From NZWG01 sp964478995 (GTDB taxonomy: Bacteria; Fidelibacterota; Marinisomatia; Marinisomatales; UBA1611), in assembly GCA_964478995.1 (NCBI GenBank), contig CAYZJY010000028.1, forward strand, positions 1 through 22,202: a DNA stretch of 22,202 bases, in the 5' to 3' direction. Positions 9,638 to 17,183 of the stretch are shown here, in pieces; position 1 is the first letter of the stretch; every line of letters starts with the position of its first letter. The notes below the pieces were generated by a model. The model saw nothing but the letters and a program-made list of their open reading frames with translations, did not search any database and was not told the origin of the DNA. The position numbers and the translations under genes were made by a program.

Positions 9638-11238
9638 AAGAAATTATTCTTTTCATGGTGTTGTCTTGCCATGTGTTTGCTTTAGATGTTAAAAGTGGCG
9701 GAAGGCTATCTGGGGCCCAGGAGGCGATGGATGTTAAGCATTACCTGATAGACCTAAGGGTGGACCCATATAAAGAGACCATAAGCGGAGAGGTGGTAAT
9801 TAAATTTGAATTGTTGAGAAGGACAGATTTTATTGAAATAGATCTACTAGACAAATATACGGTATCTAGTACGAAAATAGATGGTACTAGCCTAGCATTT
9901 ACACATGAAAAAAATAAGCTGTTGATAGAAAACCCAGGAATTGTTTTGTTTGTTGACCATGAACTTTTGATAAGGTATGGTGGGAAACCGCCAGCGGCAA
10001 AGAATCCACCATGGAGTGGCGGTTTTACATGGTCAAACGATGTTGAGGGTAGACATTGGGTGGGGGTGTCTTGCCAATCTAATGGCGCTTATGTGTGGTA
10101 TCCGTGCAAGGAACATCCAAGCGATAAGCCAAACGGAGCAGAGATAATAATAACAACCCCGAAGCCATTGATGGCAGTTTCAAACGGAGTTTTGGTTTCA
10201 GTAGAAAACACAATCGATCGATGGAGCAGGTGGCACTGGAAGACAGAATATCCAATTAGTACATATAACATAAATTTTACAATTGGAAATTTTGAAACAA
10301 TAGAGAAAACAGGTTATGTACTAGATGAGCCAATTGACATGGTCTTTTATGTGCTTAAAGAAAAAATGTCGGGCGCAGTGGGGCTGCTTGAAGAAGCAGA
10401 GGAGCATTTAAATTTCTATGCCCGGGCGTTTGGGCAGTACCCTTGGAAAAATGAAAAATTTGGACTGGTTCATACCCCATTTTCCGGAATGGAGCACCAA
10501 ACTATTAATGCGTATGGAAATAACTATGAAAAAACAGAACTGGGGTATGATTTTATTTTGTTCCACGAATTGGGGCATGAATGGTGGGGGAATTATTTAA
10601 GTGTTGCTGACTGGGCTGATTTTTGGATACACGAAGGAGTCGGTACATACGCCGAGGCCATGTACATTGAAGAACGCTTTGGACTGGAAAAAGCAAGAGC
10701 ATTCATAGACGATCGTTTTAAGAAAAACATAACAAATAGCGCACCCGTCGTTCCACAGAGAAATTCAACTACAAAACAAAAATCAGGTAACGATGTATAT
10801 TACAAAGCCGCACATTTTTTACACATTTTACGTTATTTGGTGGGTAGAGACATCCTTTGGAAAACATTAAATGAGTTTTTATACATGCCAAAGGAACTAC
10901 CAATGAATCAAACCTCAACAGATGAATTTCTTTCGCTGATAAATGAAAACACAAAAAAAGATCTTAGGTGGGTATTTGACCAGTATTTATCCTCTAAGGA
11001 ACTTCCAATTCTTCACATGAGGGAAAAAGAAAAAGGAAACAAAAGGTTTATTGACCTCTGGTGGAAGAATAATGGATTTAAAATGCCAATTGAGATTGAA
11101 TATGATTCGTTTGATGGTAAACGAAAAAAAGAATTAAAACTAACAAACAAACCAATGCGAATAGTGGTTCCACTTAAATCAAAACTGATTATAGACCCCG
11201 ACCGGTGGCTCCTTTATGAACTCATGGTGATTAGATAA
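9634..11238 (+). CDS. Exported M1 family aminopeptidase, short form
   Basis: This 534-residue zinc aminopeptidase has a signal peptide (MKEIILFMVLSCHVFA). An N-terminal beta-saddle domain contains the usual LRVDPYKETISGEVVI start of the fold. The catalytic domain carries the exopeptidase-type GMEHQ (residues 285-289, in the place of GAMEN) and the zinc site HELGHEWWGN (His311, Glu312, His315) with the third ligand Glu334, giving HExxH-18-E. The large C-terminal helical domain of 850-residue M1 enzymes is absent; M1 proteins of about 530-600 residues without it are common in marine and FCB bacteria, so this is not a truncation. It starts inside the previous gene (ATGA, four-base overlap). It could release N-terminal residues from peptides produced by the two upstream proteases. 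Substrate preference cannot be read from sequence. Confidence 0.9.
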   Translation: MKEIILFMVLSCHVFALDVKSGGRLSGAQEAMDVKHYLIDLRVDPYKETISGEVVIKFELLRRTDFIEIDLLDKYTVSSTKIDGTSLAFTHEKNKLLIENPGIVLFVDHELLIRYGGKPPAAKNPPWSGGFTWSNDVEGRHWVGVSCQSNGAYVWYPCKEHPSDKPNGAEIIITTPKPLMAVSNGVLVSVENTIDRWSRWHWKTEYPISTYNINFTIGNFETIEKTGYVLDEPIDMVFYVLKEKMSGAVGLLEEAEEHLNFYARAFGQYPWKNEKFGLVHTPFSGMEHQTINAYGNNYEKTELGYDFILFHELGHEWWGNYLSVADWADFWIHEGVGTYAEAMYIEERFGLEKARAFIDDRFKKNITNSAPVVPQRNSTTKQKSGNDVYYKAAHFLHILRYLVGRDILWKTLNEFLYMPKELPMNQTSTDEFLSLINENTKKDLRWVFDQYLSSKELPILHMREKEKGNKRFIDLWWKNNGFKMPIEIEYDSFDGKRKKELKLTNKPMRIVVPLKSKLIIDPDRWLLYELMVIR

Positions 11239-11245
11239 AAAAGAT

Positions 11246-11251
11246 AAGGAG
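11246..11251 (+). promoter_or_regulatory. Ribosome-binding site supporting a GTG start
   Basis: AAGGAG precedes GTG at 11259 with seven bases between. No ATG lies nearby in frame, and the GTG directly begins a Lys-rich n-region followed by a hydrophobic segment. The GTG is therefore the likely start of the acylase. Confidence 0.8.
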
Positions 11252-11258
11252 TAAAGTA

Positions 11259-13661
11259 GTGTATAAGAAAAAGACTGTTCTGGTTGTGATTATTATGTTT
11301 TCTATTGTGTCTTATTTCTTTATGGAATGGCTGAGGCACCCACTACCCATAATAGAGGGGTCCATTAAAATAGAGGCACTAAAAGAAGTTGTTGATGTCT
11401 ATACTGATGAGTTTGGTGTTCCACATGTTTTTGCTAATAATGAAGAAGATCTTTTTTTTGCGGCAGGGTATATCGCAGCAAGGGACAGGTTGTTTCAACT
11501 AGCCACCGTTAACCTTGCTGTTAAGGGTGGGCTGGCTTCAGTTCTTGGCCCGAAGTATTTAAAGAACGACATATATTTTAGAACGTGGAAAATACATGAC
11601 ACTGCAAAATTGCTAGTCAAAAAAATGAACAAAAAGAACAGGAAGATCTTCGAAAGGTTTTGTGATGGTATCAACCATAGGATGGATGAGGTGATGGACG
11701 ACCTACCGCTTGAGTTTAAATTAATGAACTTTAAACCAGAACACTGGACGCCAGTGATAGTAGCGGGTTATGGTAGAATGATGGCACATGAAATGAGTGG
11801 TTCATGGAAGCCCGAGATCGTGTATGGAGCGGTGGAATCATATTTTGGGTCAGAAAAATTAAGAGAGTTAATTCCAAACGGGGAGGTAGACATACCAACG
11901 ATTGCGCAAAACCTAACGGATGATTTAAAGACCCTATATGATAATGTGTTGAATAGTGAGTATGAACAGCGAGACCTCTTTGGAGATTTTTCTGCCGATA
12001 TTGGATCAAACAATTGGGTAGTTTCAGGGTCACGATCTGTTACAGGCCTACCTTTCTTAGCAAATGACCCACACTTAGGATTTAGCCAGCCACCTAGATG
12101 GTATGAAATTCATCTCAAAGGAGGAAGGTTTAATGTATCAGGGGTGTGTATCGCTGGTATTCCCTTGCCAGTGATTGGGCAGAATGAACGCACAGCATGG
12201 GGATTCACAAACACCATGGTTGATGATTTAGATTTTTATGTAATTGAGTTAAATCCCGAAAACAATAATGAGTATTTATATAAAAGTGAGTGGTACCCAA
12301 TAAAAATAAAAAAAGAGGTGTTTAAAATAAAAGGAGAAATAGACACAACAATTAATATTAGGGCTACTCACCATGGACCTATTATTTCTGATGTACATCA
12401 TTTGTTAAGTGGCTCAGATAAGGTTTTAAGCATGTCATGGACAGGTCACTGGATCACAAATGAATTAGACGCATGGGTAGGGTTAACAACCATGAAAAAT
12501 TGGATAGATTTTTCTAATGCAGTTCAAAGTTTTGGGGTACCCGGTCAAAACATTGTATACGCTGACGTAGATGGTAACATTGGGTGGAGACCTGCTGTAT
12601 ATGTACCAATAAGGAAAGCGGGCTTTTCAATGGTTCCTCGCCCGGGACATGATGAGTCCTATGATTGGAAAGGAAGAATACCGTTTGAGGAAATGCCCTT
12701 CTTATTTAATCCAGATAAGGGTTATATCTCAACAGCAAACAATAGAACGATTGGAAAAGAATTTCCTTATTACATTAGTGGATTGTGGGCCGACCCTAGC
12801 AGGGCATCGAGGATAGATGAATTATTATCTATGAAAGAAAATTTAGATATAAACGACATGAAAGATATTCAACTAGACCTTTTCTCCAATTATGCTAAAG
12901 AAATAACACCTTACATAATTGAAAATGGGCAATGGACAAATAGCACTGGGCACGCAAGGGCACTTAGGTTCCTCAAGGAGTGGAACTTTATAGAATCAAT
13001 TGATTCTCAGGCATCCCTAATATTTCATTCAATAAATAACAAAATAATTAAAAACATATATGGGGACGAATTAAGCCTGTTAGGTCCAAAATATTTAGAG
13101 GCGTACCTTGGGTTAAAATATTTAACAAAAAGAAACCTACGCTGGGTATTAAACAATGGCAGGTCATCCTGGATAGATGACATAAATACAAAAGACACGG
13201 TTGAAAACATAAATGACATAATTAAGAGATCGGTGGATGAGGGCCTTAAGGACATTATAAACAACCATGGTCCAAATTGGAGTAATTGGAAATGGGGAAT
13301 TGCACACTCTGTTACTCATAAACATCTATTGGGAGACATTAACATGTTAGAGTACTTGTTTTCATTAAACGTTGGACCATTTTTATCTGGTGGTTCTGAC
13401 GTGACACCGAATGCAGGAGGTTACTCAGTTCATAAAGGTTTTAATCAAACGTCAGGTGCGTCAATGAGAAGAATAGTTGATTTTAGTAACATGAACAATA
13501 CACAGATGATAATCCCAACAGGGCAATCAGGATTACACAACTCAACTCACTATAAAGATCAAGCACCTCTTTATCACTCCGGTAGATATAGAACGACAAG
13601 GTTCGAAGAATCATACATAAGACAAAACGATAAGTTTAAAAAACTAAGGTTGTTACCATAG
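11259..13661 (+). CDS. Penicillin acylase family protein (S45 Ntn hydrolase)
   Basis: This 800-residue amidase precursor is expected to self-cleave into alpha and beta chains and to hydrolyse acyl-amide bonds. Physiological substrates in the family include N-acyl-homoserine lactones and other N-acyl amides. The N-terminus (MYKKKTVLVVIIMFSIVSYF) is a signal peptide or signal anchor. The family start DVYTDEFGVPHVFANNEEDL lies at about 42-61. The autoprocessing site is DIGSNNWVVSG, making Ser250 the N-terminal nucleophile of the beta chain. A conserved Asn in the STANNR segment (about residue 494) fits the oxyanion residue. The C-terminal GQSGLHNSTHYKDQ block is typical of the family. Start codon GTG; the gap from the M1 gene is 20 bases. 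Context with three exported peptidases suggests nutrient scavenging, but quorum-signal degradation is equally possible. Confidence 0.88.
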   Translation: MYKKKTVLVVIIMFSIVSYFFMEWLRHPLPIIEGSIKIEALKEVVDVYTDEFGVPHVFANNEEDLFFAAGYIAARDRLFQLATVNLAVKGGLASVLGPKYLKNDIYFRTWKIHDTAKLLVKKMNKKNRKIFERFCDGINHRMDEVMDDLPLEFKLMNFKPEHWTPVIVAGYGRMMAHEMSGSWKPEIVYGAVESYFGSEKLRELIPNGEVDIPTIAQNLTDDLKTLYDNVLNSEYEQRDLFGDFSADIGSNNWVVSGSRSVTGLPFLANDPHLGFSQPPRWYEIHLKGGRFNVSGVCIAGIPLPVIGQNERTAWGFTNTMVDDLDFYVIELNPENNNEYLYKSEWYPIKIKKEVFKIKGEIDTTINIRATHHGPIISDVHHLLSGSDKVLSMSWTGHWITNELDAWVGLTTMKNWIDFSNAVQSFGVPGQNIVYADVDGNIGWRPAVYVPIRKAGFSMVPRPGHDESYDWKGRIPFEEMPFLFNPDKGYISTANNRTIGKEFPYYISGLWADPSRASRIDELLSMKENLDINDMKDIQLDLFSNYAKEITPYIIENGQWTNSTGHARALRFLKEWNFIESIDSQASLIFHSINNKIIKNIYGDELSLLGPKYLEAYLGLKYLTKRNLRWVLNNGRSSWIDDINTKDTVENINDIIKRSVDEGLKDIINNHGPNWSNWKWGIAHSVTHKHLLGDINMLEYLFSLNVGPFLSGGSDVTPNAGGYSVHKGFNQTSGASMRRIVDFSNMNNTQMIIPTGQSGLHNSTHYKDQAPLYHSGRYRTTRFEESYIRQNDKFKKLRLLP

Positions 13662-14449
13662 TGGAACCAACATACCTTTTTACAGTAATAATAGGTTTAT
13701 TGATTATCAACCATAGATTTTATTGGAAGGTGAATAATCGTTTAAAGTTTAAAGACCACACCCCCTTTTTTATTGCTCATAGGGGGTATAAAAATAATTA
13801 TCCAGAGAACACCTTAGAGTCCTATAAGGCCGCCGAGGAAATAGGTTTTAAATGGGTGGAGTTGGATGTGGTTGCCACTAAAGACGGGCACATAATGTGT
13901 ACACATAATTTTGACCTTGAAAGAGAAACAAACGGTAAAGGGTTTTTTCACGAACTAACAGTTAATGCTGTAAATCCTATTAATGTAATAGATAAGAATA
14001 GAAAACCTACAGGCATTGTGGTTCCCTCACTCCACTCTGTGTTCGATGAGTTAGATAAAAACACCATGGTTAACATAGAGATAAAAGCACCTAATGCACT
14101 TGACCTCTCCACAGCCCGGGCTTTCAATAAAATTTTACCTTCCCTCCCAGTTAACAGGATCCTTTTATCATCTTTTAATCCATTAGTTATTGCATATTTA
14201 AGATTAACCAATAGGAACCTTATTACAGGATTTTTATATCAAAACCTTGAATATGAGTGGTTCATAAACTGGATCCATCCATCCTACATACACCCCAGAG
14301 CAGACCTAATAAACCGAACAGTTTTACAATATAAAGAGAATAGAAACGTAGGTATTGCAGCGTGGACAGTTAATGGTAGACATGCAATTGATTGGTGTAT
14401 TGGAAACAATATAGATGCAATCATAACTGATAGGAGTGATATTAAATGA
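13661..14449 (+). CDS. Glycerophosphodiester phosphodiesterase, membrane-anchored
   Basis: This 262-residue TIM-barrel enzyme is predicted to split glycerophosphodiesters into glycerol-3-phosphate and an alcohol. A single N-terminal hydrophobic segment (about residues 4-16) should anchor it. The GDPD signature is complete: AHRGYKNNYPENT with His40 and Arg41, VELDV with Glu67 and Asp69, the second catalytic His82, the metal-ligand candidate in NIEIK, and the C-terminal AAWTVNG and AIITDR strands. His82 is followed by Asn where most members have Asp (HD); Asp83 is not one of the metal ligands I recall, so activity is plausible. It starts at GTG, sharing one base with the acylase stop (TAGTG), with no good ribosome-binding site, so it is probably coupled. 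It may supply phosphorus-containing compounds, which would connect it to the phosphate genes further right. Confidence 0.9.
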   Translation: MEPTYLFTVIIGLLIINHRFYWKVNNRLKFKDHTPFFIAHRGYKNNYPENTLESYKAAEEIGFKWVELDVVATKDGHIMCTHNFDLERETNGKGFFHELTVNAVNPINVIDKNRKPTGIVVPSLHSVFDELDKNTMVNIEIKAPNALDLSTARAFNKILPSLPVNRILLSSFNPLVIAYLRLTNRNLITGFLYQNLEYEWFINWIHPSYIHPRADLINRTVLQYKENRNVGIAAWTVNGRHAIDWCIGNNIDAIITDRSDIK

Positions 14450-14760
14450 TCAAACAAATTAACGTTTTTTCATTAAAAGAATTAATTGATGAAAATGATA
14501 TTACTGTAATTGATGTCAGAGAGGACCATGAAATTGAAATATGCTCTGAAAAACAGTTTATACACATAAAGATGAATGAAATACCCAATAAAACCAAAGA
14601 ACTTGATAAATCCCTTAAGTATGCAATTATTTGTCATTCTGGAATTAGGTCAAACATGGTGTGTGAATACATGGAAAATCAGGGATTCATGGTTATGAAT
14701 GTCTCTGGTGGAGTTGATGAATGGACTATAAAAATAAATCCATCATTAAAACGATATTAA
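14446..14760 (+). CDS. Single-domain rhodanese-like protein
   Basis: This 104-residue cytoplasmic protein is one rhodanese domain, a likely carrier of persulfide sulfur. It shows the first-half motif VIDVRE (residues 21-26) and the active-site loop ICHSGIRS with Cys63, followed by the helix and the closing VSGGVDEW. In the family the six-residue loop CxxGxR is the usual thiosulfate-type catalytic loop, and it is intact here. The start overlaps the GDPD stop (ATGA), so the two are translationally coupled, although no functional link is obvious. It is the last gene of the long + strand unit. The sulfur donor and acceptor are unknown. Confidence 0.88.
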   Translation: MIKQINVFSLKELIDENDITVIDVREDHEIEICSEKQFIHIKMNEIPNKTKELDKSLKYAIICHSGIRSNMVCEYMENQGFMVMNVSGGVDEWTIKINPSLKRY

Positions 14761-14961
14761 TTCAATAATAATAATAACTTATTATTCATATAAATTCCCA
14801 GTATAATTCCATGAAATTTACTATATCCCTTTAAATATCGTAGACATCAATTATATTATAAATTTTTCTATATATCCATTAAAGCGGAAATATATACTCA
14901 ACTGACTTTTAATATATTTAAAATTGAATAAGAGTTATTATACAAAACAGATTGTTAAAAC

Positions 14962-14995
14962 GGTATTTGTTTTAGGAAACATACCTGCTCTTTTT
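14962..14995 (+). terminator. Possible intrinsic terminator of the long + strand operon
   Basis: GGTAT pairs with ATACC and GTTT with AAAC around a TAGG loop, with a two-T bulge in the 5' arm. A run of five T follows seven bases after the stem. It lies about 200 bases past the rhodanese stop. The stem is short and weak, and the T-run is not immediately adjacent, so this is tentative. Confidence 0.25.
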
Positions 14996-15136
14996 CTAGT
15001 TTTAATCGATAAAAATTATATTTAATAATATATTTTTTCTTGAATGAGTTATTTACAAAAATATTTTAGTTGGAATTTAATATTATATACTAATATATAT
15101 TCCGTAAGTACAATAAAATTAACGGAGTATTAGACC

Positions 15137-15157
15137 AGGAAAACATTCATGTTTCCT
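15137..15157 (+). promoter_or_regulatory. Hairpin covering the RBS and start of a leader ORF
   Basis: The arm AGGAAAACA pairs with TGTTTCCT through eight base pairs with one bulged A and a TTCA loop. The AGGA at its base would be the ribosome-binding site of the small ORF starting at 15149, and the ATG sits in the loop and 3' arm. If transcribed, the structure would hide the translation start. It could equally be a chance inverted repeat in AT-rich DNA. Confidence 0.3.
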
Positions 15158-15253
15158 CAATTTATTTCTCAAAATAGTAAGATTATTCCAATGGCGAAAC
15201 TTATTAAGTCTAATAAATCATCGACACCCCATAAGTTACCAAAACCATTATAA
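15149..15253 (+). CDS. Possible 34-residue leader peptide
   Basis: An ATG eight bases after AGGA opens a frame of 34 codons ending in TAA. The product begins MFPQFISQNSKIIP, has an internal Met at residue 15, and is Lys-, Ser- and Pro-rich towards the end (KSNKSSTPHKLPKPL), with no membrane helix. Its GC (30 of 105 bases) is higher than most of the surrounding non-coding DNA, where stop codons are frequent and a 34-codon run is somewhat unusual. I do not recognise the peptide. It could be a short regulatory ORF ahead of ppk2 or simply a random open frame. Confidence 0.22.
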   Translation: MFPQFISQNSKIIPMAKLIKSNKSSTPHKLPKPL

Positions 15254-15578
15254 TTCCACTTGATTCCTTCGGTATTTATAAAACAAAATTTTTAATTAAT
15301 AAATCAATAATTTAAAATAAACACCCATGTTCCTTTTACATTATTTTCAAATTATTAGAAATCTTTTATCTCTTAAACTAAAAAAATAATAATTTTTACA
15401 ATTTTCTAACCTCAGCATTGTTTATAATTTTATAAATCACCCAACTATAATAAAAACAAATAATAAAACCACATACTAACTTGGCAATTAAAATCCAAAA
15501 TTTTATATAATTCCCTTCAAATAACATATAAATTTTTTATTATTAAGAGGCTTTTGTAATTTTATATTAAATTTTATA

Positions 15579-16415
15579 ATGATTGTATATAACCGAACTG
15601 AATATAAAAAACTATCTCCTAAACAATATAAAAAAGAGAAGAAAAGGCTACAGGTAGAGCTTCTTAAGTTACAAGAATGGACCGTTAAGCATCAAAAACG
15701 GATCGCAATTGTTCTGGAAGGACGTGATGCAGCCGGTAAAGGCTCTACCATTAAGAGGTTTATTGAAAACATGATGCCAAAAAGTTTAAACGTCAAAGAA
15801 ATGGGGGTTCCCACAAAATATCAACGGAACAATTGGTTTAAGACATGGAACAGGATGTTACCTAAACCTGGTAACATTACCTTTTTTGATAGAAGTTGGT
15901 ACTCACGTGCCACCATACAACCCGTCATGGGGTATTGTTCCGAAACTCAATATAAAAATTTCATGAAAAAAGTTATTCCCTGGGAGGAATCTCTTATAGA
16001 TAATGGGTTAATTTTAATTAAACTTTATTTATCCATTTCTAAAGAGAATCAGGAGATCCGGTTTCATCTTAGAGAAATGAATCCCCTCAAATATTGGAAA
16101 CTTTCACCCAACGATTGGAAAGCACATAAGAAATGGCAGTTCTTTACCAAATTCAAAGAACACATGTTTAATCAAACCTCAACAGAAAACTCTCCTTGGG
16201 TTATTATTAATTCTGATATAAAGATGATCGCTCGTGTTAATGCTATGAGATATGTTTTATCAGTAATTGATTATGAGGGGAAAGAAAGCCTCAAGTTGAA
16301 AAAATGGAATCGGGATGATCCTGAATATGAAATAACCGTCGATAATATTCTTTTTGAAAACCTCAAAAAGGAACAGTATGAGTTTCTATATAAAATTAAA
16401 TCCAATGAGGGCTAA
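15579..16415 (+). CDS. ppk2: Polyphosphate kinase 2, class I-like
   Basis: This 278-residue cytoplasmic P-loop kinase moves phosphate between polyphosphate and nucleotides. PPK2 hallmarks are Walker A in EGRDAAGKGSTIKRF (Gly48 to Gly55, Lys54), Walker B/lid-type FFDRSWYSRA (Asp104, Arg105), the MGYC segment, and REMNPLKYWKLSPND near residues 160-175. These resemble single-domain class I enzymes, which in studied cases favour ADP/ATP or GDP/GTP. The tandem-domain class II is excluded by length. The ATG at 15579 is the first possible start, since no other start codon is in frame upstream. There is no Shine-Dalgarno sequence: the leader just before it is pure A/T. It is 33 bases from the following PhoB-like gene. 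Polyphosphate storage or mobilisation next to phosphate sensing and uptake is a sensible pairing. Confidence 0.92.
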   Translation: MIVYNRTEYKKLSPKQYKKEKKRLQVELLKLQEWTVKHQKRIAIVLEGRDAAGKGSTIKRFIENMMPKSLNVKEMGVPTKYQRNNWFKTWNRMLPKPGNITFFDRSWYSRATIQPVMGYCSETQYKNFMKKVIPWEESLIDNGLILIKLYLSISKENQEIRFHLREMNPLKYWKLSPNDWKAHKKWQFFTKFKEHMFNQTSTENSPWVIINSDIKMIARVNAMRYVLSVIDYEGKESLKLKKWNRDDPEYEITVDNILFENLKKEQYEFLYKIKSNEG

Positions 16416-16448
16416 TTAAATTCTAACAAAAACTGATTAATTTTTATT

Positions 16449-17150
16449 TTGGAAGATAATAAAAATAAAATCCTCATCATTGAAGATGAAAAAGACATTG
16501 CTCAACTTCTTGAATATAACCTTGGCGTTGGTGGTTATCAGACCCATGTTGCTAATAATGGGGAAACCGGCCTCAAGGTGGCTAGAAAACAACATCCAGA
16601 CCTCATTCTTCTTGATCTAATGCTGCCTGGAATTCATGGGTTAGATGTTTGTCGAATAATTAAGGCTGATTCCAACACCGAAGACATCCCCATAGTAATG
16701 CTTACTGCACTTGGGCAAGAAGAGAACATTGTAAAGGGCCTAGAATCGGGTGCCGATGATTATATCACCAAACCCTTCAGTTTTAAAATATTGTTGGCTA
16801 GAATTAAATCCGTTCTTCGTAGAGGTAATTTGGGTGAGGAAGATCTTAATAAAGAAATAAATATTTTGGATGTATCAATTAAGCCAAGAACAAGAGAGGT
16901 TATCGTAAACGATTCATCCGTTGATCTCACTTTTACAGAATTTCAAATTCTACAGTTATTGGCATCACACCCCGGATGGGTTTTTACTAGATATCAAATT
17001 ATCGATAAGATACGTGGAGATAATTATCCCGTAACAGACCGCTCCATAGATTTTCAAATAGTTGGATTGAGAAAAAAAATGGGTGAATCTGGGTCCCTCA
17101 TTCAGACCATACGTGGTGTTGGGTATCGATTTAAACCTAGGGATTCCTAG
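16449..17150 (+). CDS. phoB: PhoB-like OmpR-family response regulator
   Basis: This 233-residue DNA-binding response regulator has a receiver domain (about 5-122) with the acidic pair Glu12/Asp13, phospho-acceptor Asp56 in LLDLMLPG, a MLTA strand and the conserved Lys in ITKPFS. A winged-helix output domain (about 135-230) ends in the typical RGVGYRF. The start is unusual: the only standard candidate is TTG at 16449, because a stop lies 15 bases upstream in frame and the next methionine is deep inside the receiver. The upstream bases are A/T with no Shine-Dalgarno site. Together with the kinase 33 bases downstream, ppk2 upstream, and phosphate transport genes beyond, the probable role is control of the phosphate regulon. 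The PhoB name is by context and overall similarity; KdpE- or other OmpR-type roles cannot be excluded. Confidence 0.85.
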   Translation: MEDNKNKILIIEDEKDIAQLLEYNLGVGGYQTHVANNGETGLKVARKQHPDLILLDLMLPGIHGLDVCRIIKADSNTEDIPIVMLTALGQEENIVKGLESGADDYITKPFSFKILLARIKSVLRRGNLGEEDLNKEINILDVSIKPRTREVIVNDSSVDLTFTEFQILQLLASHPGWVFTRYQIIDKIRGDNYPVTDRSIDFQIVGLRKKMGESGSLIQTIRGVGYRFKPRDS

Positions 17151-17183
17151 GATTTCAGTGCGTTTAATTCCTTATTATTCTTG

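Larger units (their letters stand above)
14761..15578 (+). other. 818-base AT-rich intergenic region / ppk2 leader
   Basis: By eye only about one base in five is G or C, with the exception of a richer patch near 15120-15260. No RNA gene is recognisable. It contains an all-A/T inverted repeat (14770-14786, eight-base arms around one C), a second all-A/T dyad (15421-15436), a hairpin at 14962-14985, a hairpin at 15137-15157, a possible 34-codon ORF at 15149-15253, and a perfect TATAAT at 15446-15451 without a convincing -35. The last is expected by chance in such sequence. It separates the peptidase block from the phosphate block and probably holds the ppk2 promoter. Confidence 0.7.

Noticed and set aside
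9634..11238. M1 aminopeptidase as a truncated pseudogene
   Set aside because: All catalytic motifs are present, the gene has clean start and stop context, and short M1 enzymes of this length are a recognised form.
14770..14786. Inverted repeat with eight-base arms just after the rhodanese gene, as a terminator
   Set aside because: Both arms are only A and T, so the stem would be too weak, and no T-run follows; such repeats are expected by chance here.
14940..14972. TTGTT repeated near 14952 and 14967 as a further Pho box
   Set aside because: The spacing is 15 bases, not 11, and the units do not continue.
15421..15436. TTTATAA / TTATAAA dyad and nearby TATAAT as a ppk2 promoter or operator
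   Set aside because: No -35 at an acceptable distance, and A/T-only motifs are frequent throughout this leader.
14761..15578. tRNA or CRISPR array in the long intergenic region
   Set aside because: No cloverleaf or T-loop sequence and no regularly spaced repeats of suitable length on either strand.
17181..17183. TTG as the start of the histidine kinase
   Set aside because: It is immediately followed by an in-frame ATG, which is the more likely initiator; neither has a ribosome-binding site to argue otherwise.
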